Origin: Ceratorhiza oryzae-sativae | Taxonomy: Eukaryota; Basidiomycota; Agaricomycetes; Cantharellales; Ceratobasidiaceae | Assembly (NCBI GenBank): GCA_030998015.1 | Contig: JARWMV010000028.1 | Span: 1 to 64,000 of the forward strand | DNA: 64,000 nt | Direction: 5' to 3' | Notes under the pieces: model-generated | The model's database searches: none | Told to the model about the DNA's origin: nothing | What the model saw: the letters and a program-made list of their open reading frames with translations, nothing else | In this document: positions 1-10,933 of the stretch, one piece after another | How the letters are laid out: each line of letters starts with the position of its first letter | Position numbering within the stretch: the stretch's first letter is position 1 | Made by a program: the position numbers and the translations under genes

Positions 1-495
1 TCTCCTCTCCACCTCCCAAAGTTACTCGCTGCATGCATGAACGACCCCTAGGCCAACTGTCACTGCTGGCTCAGTGGCAGAGGGGTTGCCTGTGTATCGT
101 GAGCAAGTATGCACTGCCTCAAGTCTGGCCTGCTTGAGGTCTGTGTGCTATCTAGGACCTTGCCCGTCCTAGACTGGATGGGAGATGCAATTGGATACTT
201 GTTGCTGTCTGTAGCAACCATTATATAACCAAATTGTCACTGGATTGTCAGCTTAGATCCCTGCCTTTGTCCTTGCCCCAGGCTCAGCTATATTATGGAT
301 ATTCATATGGAATGTTGCTGTTTGTGGTGTGTATTGAAGATGGTTTTTGTATCTGATGATTTGGTGTTTTTTTACTACTGGTTGTATCCCTATATGCATG
401 GAATGACAACAGCTGTTTTCACCAAATCAAGTGAATCCTTATGGAGACTTCAGCTTCAAACTGTCATGTTTCCTGGTGGCCATTGACAGAGCCAC
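1..495. repeat. Degenerate copy of the segment at 44,150-44,645
   Basis: The first ~495 bases align almost without gaps to 44,150-44,645. Over the first ~130 aligned bases I count 12 CpG sites in the 44-kb copy; 10 of them read TpG, CpA or TpA here and 2 are kept. The copy begins at or before the window edge, so its left end is unknown. No open frame is preserved. It is either a segmental duplication of sequence downstream of the proline-rich gene, or both are members of one repeat family. Confidence 0.8.
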
Positions 496-499
496 TGCA

Positions 500-2665
500 C
501 TAACCATGTTTAATCAAAATGCATTGCTCAACATGCCAGTGAAGCTGTAGGATATACAATGGTCATCAGGGGAGTAAAACAGAGTGAAAAGAACCTGAAT
601 GACCCTACTGTGGACAGAAAATACCAAGTGCAACTGCAGGTTGTGTTTTATTACCACATTACATTTTTTTGGAATTTATGGGATGAGATACCACAGCAGA
701 AACTGGCTGGGGGTGTGGATGGATAGTTGTGTGCATTTCTAAGTGTGCATGCCATTCAACATGATATATGAACTGCTGAATCTTTTAGTTGTATGCATTG
801 CATTGGCAAGAGCAGATTGCACACTAACATGCCAAAATTAGTTCAATGGTACAGAAGATATTGGCCAATTAGTTTAAGGAGGAGGATGTAACTTATGGGT
901 GAATTCATATGACATTTGCTGGGCTGTATCTTACTGCTGAGTGATACAATTTTGACATGTGAGGGTGTGTTTGAACCATGCTAATATTGTGCATTGAATG
1001 AGTATACTTACAAATCCAGCCTTCTGCACTGTCATATTAAAATTACAACTAGAAAATTGAACACTTTTGGCACTATGACAGAATTATGCCCAAGACAGTA
1101 CATTGTTGCTCATTGCACAAGTGAAGCCTTACAATATACAATAGTTGACAGGTGACTGAAATTGACTGAATACTACCCAAAAGCCACTAGCACAGACAGA
1201 AAACACCAAGTGCAACTGTAGGAAGTATTATATTACTGCATTACATTATTTTGGAATTTATGCAATGGGATACTATGGCAGACACTGGCTTGGGGTGTAT
1301 GGACATCCCCTTGAATTTCTACATCTAAAAAGCACAACTGCTCTGTAGGGAATCCCTATGCTCCAGAGAGACTTTGTTCCCTGTTCACACTCTCTGCACT
1401 CTGCTCTGTTGGAAAAAACTGGTTCTCTGTGGATGTCCCTATGCTCTGCAGAGAGATGCCTGGTGCCATGGAGCACACCTCTGCACTGTGTGAGAGAAAA
1501 AATAGTGCTCTGCAGAAAATTGTCTATGCACTGTAGGGTGTCTCTATGCTATTTGGAGTGACTGTGCACCCTGTAGAAAGGGGATGCTTTCCACATGTGG
1601 ACCTCTGGGGGAGATCCAATCCTCACTGAAGTTTTGGCCAGGTTAACAGGTTGGCTATCTGTGGTCTTCCACTGTTGCAGAGCCCCATAGAATTCACAAG
1701 ATGCTATATTGAACTGTCTGCAATTCAGTGGTGTAGCCTTGAGGCAGTTTATGCATACAAAGTCTGGTAAAATTGGGGACATACAAGGATGAGATGCTAT
1801 TTTGAAAAGCAATGTCAAGCCAATGCTTACATGTGTTTCTTGGCTTCTAATTTACAAATTGGTCAAACTGAAGGCACAGCACACCTGAGGCAAAAGTTCC
1901 TGTACAGGTAATGGCAAGTGGTGGGTCACTTGGATTCTTAATCATGAGTATAGAGCATTACTGTGTTTAAGGCATGCATTGAGCACAGCTGAATATTAAG
2001 CAGAATTTCTGTGATATCTCAAAGTGTATTTGATATACCAGTAAACTTTAGAGGATGCAGTGTCTTGGCAATGAGCCCATCACAATGCAAAAAGTGTTCA
2101 ATTTTCTAGTTGCAATTGTAATATGATAGCATGGCAGGCTGGATTTGTGAGTATACTCATACAATGCACACTATTAGCATGGTTCAAACACACCCTCACA
2201 TGTCAAAATTGTATCACTCAGCAGTAAGATACAGCCCAGCAAATGTCATATGAATTCACCCATAAGTTACATCCTCCTCCTTGAACTAATTGGCCAATAT
2301 CTTCTGTACTGATGAACCAATTTTGGCATGTTAGTGTGCAATCTGCTCTTGCCAATGCAATTCATACAACTAAAAAATTCAGCAGTTCAGATATCATGTT
2401 TAATTGCATGCATACTTAGACATGCACAACACTATCCATCCACACCCCCAGCCAGTTTCTGCTGTGGTATCTCATCCCATAAATTCCAAAAAAATGTAAA
2501 GCAGTAATGAAACATAACCTGCAATCATGCTTGGTGTTTTCTGTCTGTGGTAGGGTCATTTGGGCTATTTTCACTCTGTTTCACTCCCCTGATGACCATC
2601 ATATATCCTATAGCTTCACTGGCACATTGAGCAATGTGTTTTGATTAAACACAGTAGGTGCTATA
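500..2665. repeat. Large imperfect inverted repeat (arms ~500-1,075 and ~2,085-2,665)
   Basis: The left arm reappears in reverse complement on the right with about 85-90% identity by eye, for example around the shared purine-rich stretch at 873-890 and 2,268-2,282. The ~1-kb centre holds a second, direct partial copy of the left arm at about 1,111-1,310, and a run of imperfect CTCTGCA-type repeats at ~1,330-1,560. No transposase frame is visible. A DNA-transposon or foldback remnant is likely. Terminal sequences and a target duplication could not be fixed. Confidence 0.65.
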
Positions 2666-2919
2666 GGTGATTGACAAGTCTGGATTTGTGATCTAGGCTT
2701 GTTGCTGAGCAACTTATCTGATTAGCTCTAGATTGAGAGAGAGTTGGCAGACTGCTGTTTAGTCTAGTCTTGTTTGCAATTGACACAAGAAATCAATGCT
2801 TGCATTAGAAAAACCCACTCTCCCTTTCTGACACATCAAAAGGTAAGATGGTCCAGGGTATGTGGGGCCCTGTCACTAGTCAAAATGAGTCACTTCCAGT
2901 TGGTAGCAAGCTTCATAAA

Positions 2920-3435
2920 TGTCATGGCCTAGACCATGAGCACAGATTTACTCTGACTTATTATGATTTTATTTATCTCTAGTTTTTGGACAAGTCCTGT
3001 TTATTCAGATATATGTGTAGAATTATTGACTGAGTCATGTGACCTTGTTGTTGTTGACCATTGTTGATGTATTCTGGAATATTCTGTTGACATGGCACCA
3101 TCCCTTGTATCATACAATTTCATCTAGCTTCTCATTTCATATGTACAGCCATCCCATGAATATATAAGGGAGAGTCTGAGAGCCTTAAGCCTTGGAACTT
3201 GACCTCCTGTTGAACATCCCACCTTCTACCTGAGTGGTCACCAAGCCAATCAGTTCCTGCCCAGTGCTCTTTAGCACAAGTGCACTTCTTACTTCCCTGC
3301 ATGTTGTTGCAACACCTCCCCTCACTGCATGTCCACCTCTAGATGTCATGGTCTTGATCCTTGGCATTACAGCCCTTGGATCTGCCATTGCCTCACAAGT
3401 GTTTGGCATTGTCATTCAGCTTGTTGGCTCTGACA
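2920..3435 (+). mobile_element. Solo LTR, family B
   Basis: A 516-bp unit starts TGTCATGG and ends CTCTGACA, flanked by the 5-bp direct repeat ATAAA (2,915-2,919 and 3,436-3,440). A TATATAAG box lies near 3,162-3,169. It aligns along its length with the units at 4,416-4,949, 5,701-6,232 (reverse) and the interrupted one at 16,646-33,344. TG...CA ends plus a 5-bp duplication are the hallmarks of LTR recombination to a solo copy. Confidence 0.9.
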
Positions 3436-3440
3436 ATAAA

Positions 3441-4410
3441 TAGCCAAATCCTTGAACAGCACTTTAGGCAACCCCCTTTTTCCTCAAGTTGGTGGTCACA
3501 ATCTCAGAACAGTGTCAAACAAAAACTGGCTTTGCCTATCAACTCAACTCTGGAGTCTTAGTTTTCTGAGTGACCATATCATTTATTGCTTATTCCATTG
3601 TCATTTGACTCTATGCATATTGACAGTCCAACATGTATGTCAACAGCTACCTGCAAATCTCTCTCCCCTCTTTTCTTCTTGGCCAGACCTTGTCACAGAC
3701 TTTGGCCTTTGCTATGCCTGGCTGGACCTTGGTCTATTCTTAGAATCAGCTCCACCTCCAAGCCACCCTCTTACAGCCTAATGACACAGACTCAAGGTAG
3801 TGCTTGGCTGTGTGCCACCACTCCCCTTTCTTCCTTTGCCTCCTTCCTGTTGCCTTGGCTATGAAGTGCTGTGCTTGGCTGTGTGTAACCAGTGTACAGC
3901 CTTGTATGTAGCTACAGTATAAATACAGCTGAGACCAGACACTGAACTCCAGCTTGCTCTTAAACTTTTCAACACCCCTTCTACTCCTGGGTCTCACCTC
4001 TGAGTCCCTTGTGACCACTTTCCATAGAGACTGCTTAAGCCAGCCTTAGCACATCTAGCCACCCACCTACTGAGGCAGTGCAAACCTTTGCATCTAGCCA
4101 TGAGTCACTAAGCTGCACACTTGAGTGACATATACATCATTCCTGCTTTGAGACCCACTTAGTGATACCTAAGTGGCATGACAACCCTATTTGGGGAATC
4201 ACACATCAGCCTGGCCTTAACTGGAGGCCTTAGCAGACAACCAGGCAACACCAAGTGGTGAACCCAAGCCAGTGATTAGGACTATAAGTGGAGGTATCAT
4301 CCTTGTTAACTGTACTTCAACAGTACACATCAAGGCCTAGAGACCAGGTTGTGACAGGAGGCATTGTTTTGTGCTCCAAACCTATTACTAATGAACTCCT
4401 TGATCAGGGA
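3441..4410. other. Repeat-derived spacer, no gene seen
   Basis: Low-CpG sequence between two solo LTRs. A TATA-like box (AGTATAAATAC near 3,918) followed by a pyrimidine-rich stretch suggests another decayed LTR, but I found no paired ends or target duplication. Short open frames here lack recognisable domains. Confidence 0.5.
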
Positions 4411-4415
4411 GCTAT

Positions 4416-4949
4416 TGTCATGACCTAGACCATGACACAGAAATTATTATGATTTTTATTATATTTTATACCTCTCTCTTTTATGATTTTGGACAAGTCC
4501 TGTTTTAATCAGATATATGTGTAGAATAACTTACATGAGATCACATGACATTGTTATTGTTTACACTCTGTTTGTATCTTCCAGAATATTCTGTTACATG
4601 GCACCATTCTGATATCATATGATAGTTGTCTTGCACCATGGTGTATTTGATATTAGCTACTTGTATGAATATATAAGGGAGAGTCTGAGAGCCTTAAGCC
4701 TCAGAACTCGACCTCCTGTTGTATTCCTCTACTACCTGTGAGACACATAGTCAAGCAGCCCTTGCCCAGCTCTCTTTAGAGCATAGTGCCCTTACTAAAA
4801 GTCTTCCTCCACATGTCTTATTGCAACCCACATCCTTGTCGCATGTTTACCCCTTGACATTGTGACTTAGATCTCCAGCATTGTCGCCTATAGGTCTCCC
4901 ATCGTCCACTTAGATGTTTGGGTTATCTCCTCAGGTCATAGCTCTGGCA
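4416..4949 (+). mobile_element. Solo LTR, family B
   Basis: A 534-bp unit from TGTCATGACC to CTCTGGCA, with GCTAT duplicated at 4,411-4,415 and 4,950-4,954. It shares with the 2,920 copy the GGACAAGTCCTG block and the TATATAAGGGAGAG promoter-like block. Confidence 0.9.
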
Positions 4950-5271
4950 GCTATGTGCTTGATACAAATAATGCAAATGCAACCCTCTACTCCAGAAGTT
5001 CATGACCAAGTCCAAATGTCAGCAGGAGTACTTAAATTGTGTGTACAATAACCCAAACAGCTATAAGTGCTTAATCCTTGCTTTAGCTCTTGGTTTATTA
5101 TTGCTTGTTCTCTGCATGCTAGGAGTGGTAGTGCTGCCTCAGGACTGCTGCAATTTGTGTGATCCAAATTCCACCACCTGAGTCCCATTGCACAAAGTTC
5201 CTTGTACAACAAGGTCCACCAAGAGCTGCTCAGGTTTCTGGAGAATCAATCCTGGCCATGCTCTTGTGCCT

Positions 5272-5693
5272 TGTCAGTGATGACAAGTCAAGTGATGGCA
5301 TGGGTGCCTTGGGTCACAGAGGCATAGCCTGTAGACAACTTGGTGTCAATGGCAAGGGGGATATAGGCAACAGTGACATATTGCAAAGTGGAGAGTAAAG
5401 GATGAACAAGACTTGTATTGATGAGGAAGTCAAGTTTGTGAGGAGACCTTGTTGAGCTTGACCTGGTTTATATACAATCTTCAAGTCACATCACTAAGTG
5501 ATAGAAGCTGCTGTGGAGCTGCAAAATTTCACATCAAAGTTGAAATACATCTTGGTAAGCAGTCTGGGACATTCTGTGAGTCACATGATACAGTTGTCCC
5601 ATAAAAGGAAAGTGTGTTTTGAAAAAGTTCTTAAAAAATGTAATACATTGAGAAAATATTATGTGGTGAATACATGTGTGTCAGGTCATGACA
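5272..5693 (-). mobile_element. Solo LTR, divergent family A
   Basis: A 422-bp unit reading TGTCAGTG...GTCATGACA on the plus strand, flanked by TGCCT (5,267-5,271 and 5,694-5,698). The right two thirds matches, in divergent form, the 376-bp LTRs of the chromovirus at 19.3-33.3 kb; the left part has extra sequence. Orientation is minus, judged from the TATATA box and the CATGACA end. Confidence 0.88.
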
Positions 5694-5700
5694 TGCCTTT

Positions 5701-6232
5701 TGTCAGAGCCAACAACATGAACTACTTAGGCCTAACACTGGTGAGGCAAAGGCAGACCTATGGGCTATAGTGGCCTAAGGTTGAGCTGCAACACCTGGAG
5801 GGGGACACACAGTGAAGGGATAGGATGCAACAACACACAGGAAGGCTTAGAGGTCTACTTGTGCTTAAGAGCACTGGACAAGAACTAAGCAGCTTGGTGA
5901 CCAATTCAGGTAGAAGGAGATTGTTGACAGGAGGCTGAGTTCTGAGGCTTAAGGCTCTCAGACTCTCCCTTTATATATTCATGCAGGAGGCAGTACATAT
6001 CAAATAGGAAGCAAGGGGAAATTGTACAATAAGCAAAGTGGTGCCACATCAACAGAATATTCTGGAATGCATCAACAATGGTCAACAACAACAAGGTCAA
6101 TTGACTCAGTCAACAATTCTATGTGTATATCTGAATAAACAGGACTTGTCCAAAAAAAAAGTAGAAGATAGAGGTGAAAATAAAATATTAGAAAATTTGA
6201 ATAAATTTGTGCTCATGGTCTAGGCCATGACA
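5701..6232 (-). mobile_element. Solo LTR, family B, reverse
   Basis: A 532-bp reverse copy of family B (TGTCAGAGCC...AGGCCATGACA on the plus strand) with CCTTT duplicated at 5,696-5,700 and 6,233-6,237. It lies two bases beyond the right target repeat of the preceding solo LTR, so two independent insertions used practically the same spot. Confidence 0.9.
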
Positions 6233-6237
6233 CCTTT

Positions 6238-6888
6238 GCACCTGGCAGGCAAATGTGTTCTACCCTGTATTTGGAGTCTTGCATATGTTCAGTTCATCTG
6301 CATTGATTAGCAACATCAAGCATGAGCACATTTCAAATTGCACTCCTGTTCCCTCCATCAATGACCTCCAATTGTATCTCATCAAATGGCCCTATGTCAA
6401 CTCACAGATTGAATCAATGTGGGAAGCATTCAAAGCTGGGGGGTTTGCCCTGCCTGTTGAGTCACCCAAGCCTATTGCTTCTGGGTCTTTGCTTGTATGA
6501 AACTCCCAACCCACACCCAGACCCTCCACTCTAACCACAAATTCAAGTGCATCAAGGCCCTGGTGATCTGTAAGCATGACATCAAAAACACCAGCCATTG
6601 ACACATGATGGCAAGGATACTTGGGAGAGCAAAAATATGAGGTTTGTGAGATTGCTATGGACTGTATTTGTCATATCTTAGCTCAAAAACCAGACAAGCA
6701 AGCAGACAAAAAGCTGCTTCAATACACTTGACCCTCCAAACTTCCACACTTGGACAGTGCATTGACCTATCATCCTACTTGTTTAGAGCTAGGTCCAATG
6801 CATTGCTATACAGCTCCATTTCCCCCAATGCCTTGCATTTCCAACTCAATGTTCAGTGCACCTGCATAGCCAGTCGGATGATTAATTC
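6238..6888. other. CpG-poor spacer, no gene seen
   Basis: Low-CpG DNA with only short open frames and no domain that I recognise. It is probably old repeat-derived sequence. Confidence 0.4.
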
Positions 6889-7171
6889 ATCAGGAAAAAC
6901 TGGGTTTTTTATAAATCAGGATTTCACAGATTATAGCAAATTTATGTAAATTTTTGAAATCCATTTTTTATTATAAACCTGCATGTCTCCTGGGAGGCAC
7001 TTTGAAGATATGTTGGGGGAATTTCAAATTGGTTTATAGCTACAATCCTGGTTTATCAACTGCAATTCCCTATAATCAACACCTCCCAGAGTTTATTATA
7101 GGTGATAAAAGGGGGGGGGGACAGCAATTTCATGTTATAAACAATAATAATTTAGGGGGGGTTTTCCTGAT
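6889..7171. mobile_element. MITE-like element, copy 1
   Basis: A ~283-bp unit begins ATCAGGAAAAA and ends TTTTCCTGAT, an 8-11 bp terminal inverted repeat, and carries an internal hairpin around the TTTCAC/GTGAAA type motif and a poly-G run near 7,110. The same unit recurs at 33,363-33,668. No coding capacity. The target duplication is uncertain (at most AT). Confidence 0.7.
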
Positions 7172-8150
7172 GTTGTAACCTCTCAACACCCATTCCCACT
7201 CTTTTCCACCATCCAGAACTGCCAGACCCAATTCCCTAGTGCACATAAACACCCCCAATCCACTGCTCCATCCTCTGCCCATTTGCACCTTGAATTTTAC
7301 ATTTTTCAGTGTCTCTCAAAAGCACAATTATGCCTCATCAAAGCCAGTGCCATATTGATTCCCTCACCACCAGCCCCACTTGCTGCAGGACTTCCACAGT
7401 CACTGTTGAATGCTCAATGAACTAAGGGTTCTATTCAGGTATCCTGCTAGCTGACCTTGTTTTCCCATCTCCTAGCTTATTTTTGATTTTTTTTGTACAC
7501 AGTATACTGGATAATCCATTCTTTATTTGTTAAAATTTATGCACTACATGCTCAGCTGTTCTTGGTGCTCCTCTGGCACTTGCTCTGGTTGGTGCCTAGC
7601 CTCCCATGCTCAAGGCTTTGAGTCCCACCACAAAATCTCTAAGTTGAGCCTGTACTCAGAGTTTTCAACACAGACAATTTGGGGAGTAACAAGGGAGGGG
7701 GATTTGATATTGGTGTGTGTGGGGTATATCAAATCCCACTGACTAACGTCAATTATCTTTTGCCTACCTCCAAGTTTTCTGGATGTTGGAGGTGTCAAGA
7801 GCCTGGAATCTTGAACCTCTCTGGCCCAGACACCTCAAGCACCTCAGACGCTCTGCTCATCCTGCTTCTCTTTCCAACACTTTTTCATTGGCCTGGAATG
7901 TTACTGGATTGTTCTGTGATACTTGAGCTGCTTGAGCCTTTCAGGGGGCTTTTGCTATAACTGTCTGACTTCTTTTTTCTGCTGTTGGGCTTTATCAGTG
8001 TCAACCAATTCATGATGTGTTTCCTATTATATTGTGGTTTCCTATTAGCAGCAATACCTTATTTCAACCAGCTCAATGTCAGAGCAACGGGGACTACATT
8101 CCCATATACACTTTACATATCATACACACTATTTCATACCCAATATTTGT
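7172..8150. other. CpG-poor spacer up to the compartment boundary
   Basis: No gene or complete repeat recognised. CpG content rises sharply from about 8,080-8,200, where the GH88 gene cluster begins. Confidence 0.5.
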
Positions 8151-8223
8151 GAAACTCCACATTGAACCCAATCAACAAGAGGCAAGTCCAAGCTTTAACA
8201 TCGTATTCCCAGCCTATGATGAT

Positions 8224-9987
8224 TCAAGAATCAGTCTGCAACTCGGTTCCGATAGAACACGTTATACACACCTTGAGCGCAAAATAGTCGCCATACACGA
8301 TTCCCGTATTATTCGACCCCGCTGGATTGTTCGATGTGCCGTTGCTCAGAATGCTATCCCAAGTCTGCGACGGCTTGAACGCAAATTTGAAGGTGTCAAC
8401 CATGAGCTTAGTTCAGAACGTTATGTAAATTATCAGGAGGCAACGGCGTGATAGGTGATATACCTTGACTGCCTGTTGCCGGTAGTATTTTCCCCCAGTC
8501 GAATTTCCCGACTGATGTTGCCAGTCAGACTAATCGTCAAACTGGTAACAAAAAAGGCATACATTTATCAATCCGTCGGCTAGGACAAACATTCCTTGCG
8601 CCGCGGTCGTCGCGGCAGAGGTATCTGCCAATTTACTCGCGGATGGGGCGTCAAAGTCCCTGTTGGTGAATTAGCGGTGACGGCCAAAAGGGTAATAAGA
8701 CTTTACCAGGGGACAATGCCGCTCGAGGGTACACGCAAGATGAACAGGTCTGCCATTCTACGAGAGGTAGTGAGGAACTGGGGCTGCTTGGTATAGTTGT
8801 ACACTTGAAAATTCCCACTGATGAGAATGTATGCACTACCAATGCCCAACATCAAGCCAACTTACTCAAAGCGAATCCGTGAATTCCCCATGCTTGACCT
8901 CTTGCCCAAGTACTTGTACCCAAACGGTTAAGCTAGTTCAAAGCATCGGATACAGATATCGAGAACCTACCTGCTATCCGCATAACCCTGGAACGTATGC
9001 CTCCAAATAACCTTACCCGTGCGCGCATTGTAATCCACAACGTGATATGACGACGCTATTGTGGCATCAATACATAAAAATCCGGGACCTAGTTCGGATC
9101 ACGCACCATCGGGGCGAAGGTGATTGATGAGTGTCTTGTTTGAGTGACTGATTGCTATCTTGTTGAGCGTTTCGTTCTTTGTGAGTTGGTACGAACGCTC
9201 CAGGACCTTTACGAAACGTCTTAGTTGGGGGAAGAAGGCCAACGTGAGCGGACCGCTACCTCGAGGTTCATCATATTGTCAATGATGACCAAAAAGTCAG
9301 GACCGTTCGGATCGGTGACACCTGCGCGAGCACCAGACCAACTGCGTGTACACCCAACGGTGCTGTTGAATCGATCAGCCAATCTCGTGGAAAAGCGATT
9401 CACGGCTGCAGCCGCGGTTGCGTTGGATGGGTTCCTGAACAGTATGATCAATTTCCGAGTGCATTCCATAGGCGATCCATGACGTACACCCGGAGCTCGT
9501 GCATGAATGGATACGATAGGAACCCTTGGTCGTGTCCGCGCGAGTTGCTGTATTGAAGTGGGGCCACCGAGTCGCTAGCCAAGCCGTTGGATGCGTATCG
9601 GCTTGGTTGACCTCGTAGACTCACCTCCAGCGGCGCGCAATTGTCAGCCAATCCACCAAACTTAAGTCTTGACGACTCGGGCAGAGCTGCTTCCGCTCAT
9701 GCAGGAGATAGAAACTGGACGGTAGGAAACCGCTCGTCCACCAATCGGCTTGGACATACTCCCAAGTTCCTGTAGACTAGGTAAACGACAGCTCGATTCC
9801 ACGAGAGGGGCAGACACGGACCTTGGGCATTCGTAACATGCGGAAACACGCCCGGACGATACGCTCTACCGACGCGAGCATATTTCTGCGCGATTGCAGG
9901 TGAAAATATCGTATCCAAATATGTCGGGGCCTGGGCGAGACCCAGCGGGAGGACAGTAGTGCAGGCGATGAGGGCGAGGAGATGCAT
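8224..9987 (-). CDS. Secreted family-88 glycoside hydrolase (unsaturated glucuronyl hydrolase-like), copy 1
   Basis: Family-88 enzymes remove unsaturated uronic acids left by polysaccharide lyases; this one should act outside the cell on pectin-type fragments (inference). I derived twelve exons (from 9987-9822 down to 8235-8224) that join in frame to 397 residues. The start was chosen because it opens a signal peptide (MHLLALIACTTVLPLGLAQA). Family landmarks in order: CTRSWSG, then IIDNMMNLE with the expected catalytic Asp, then SSYHVVDY, QGYADS, WARGQAWG, YNYT and ADTSAATTAAQG. The C-terminus has the NNPAGSNNTG segment. A second copy lies upstream at 10.9-12.7 kb with the same exon plan. No premature stop is seen. 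Exact substrate is unknown. Confidence 0.85.
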
Positions 9988-10880
9988 GGCCAGAGCGTGT
10001 TTGGCCGCGCATGAACCCGGCCCATTTTTATGCGTGGAGATCGGAAAGTCACAGGAGCACTGTCCACGCCAAGCGTTTCCGTACTTGGGATGCCCGGATT
10101 GCACAGCTGCTGTATTCATCCCAGATTGACGCCCGGCCCTGCCCGGCGTCGAGCCAAACATCCATTTTTGGTGTGCTTACTCAGCGTCCGGCGGCTCGAT
10201 CTCGTCTTTGCCGGCTGATTCTTATCTGCCACATTGAAAATATATGACTGAAAGCAAGCAAGGTTGTATTAAAATGTTGACTTAACAGGGTCAGCTCCGA
10301 AGAGGGACTCAATCTTTCTCGCCCGAGTCACTGTGGAGGTCTGAAATAGTTTGAAACCCATGGAATCTGCCAAACGACGAGTCACAACTGGTCACGAACC
10401 AACCTGGCACTCAAAAGCTTGCGCTTTTCTGGACGCCCAGCCTACGTGAATGCCGCTTTTAATAGTGCACGCCGCTTGAGAGGACGCTTGTATGCACATT
10501 TCTCGTCGAAATATGTCAAATCGTTTGGTTCATCGTGCCACTTGCGCCGACCCCTGCCACCCCAAAGACACCCCAATGATTAAGTGAAGGCAAAATAACT
10601 TTACATGAATATTGATGGCGGGGCGTGTTACTGAACGCGCATTACCACATTCGTGCGGGTGTCTTTAATTACCGCTGCCCATTCTGATTTTATCTCTGGC
10701 GCTTTCTCACCAATCTGGAGCGCGCCTGGTGGTGAATTTCTTCTCATTTAACGAAGCCTCTATACCGTGTTGCACTCTAAGTTTTCAAGTATATTCTATT
10801 TTTTCGATTTTTACCGACTTGTGTATGATGGTATGACCAAGGCTACATTTAGCCCCACAACTCAAACGATAACACACCCG
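9988..10880. other. Intergenic region between the GH88 copies
   Basis: Contains the promoter of copy 1 and the 3' flank of copy 2. Sequence similarity between the two gene units resumes near 10,885 (a shared purine-rich stretch just after each stop), giving a duplication spacing of about 2.7 kb. No additional gene is convincing. Confidence 0.5.
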
Positions 10881-10933
10881 CTTAGCAAGAGGCCAGCCCA
10901 AGTTTCAGCATAGTATTCCCGGCCTATTTTTTT

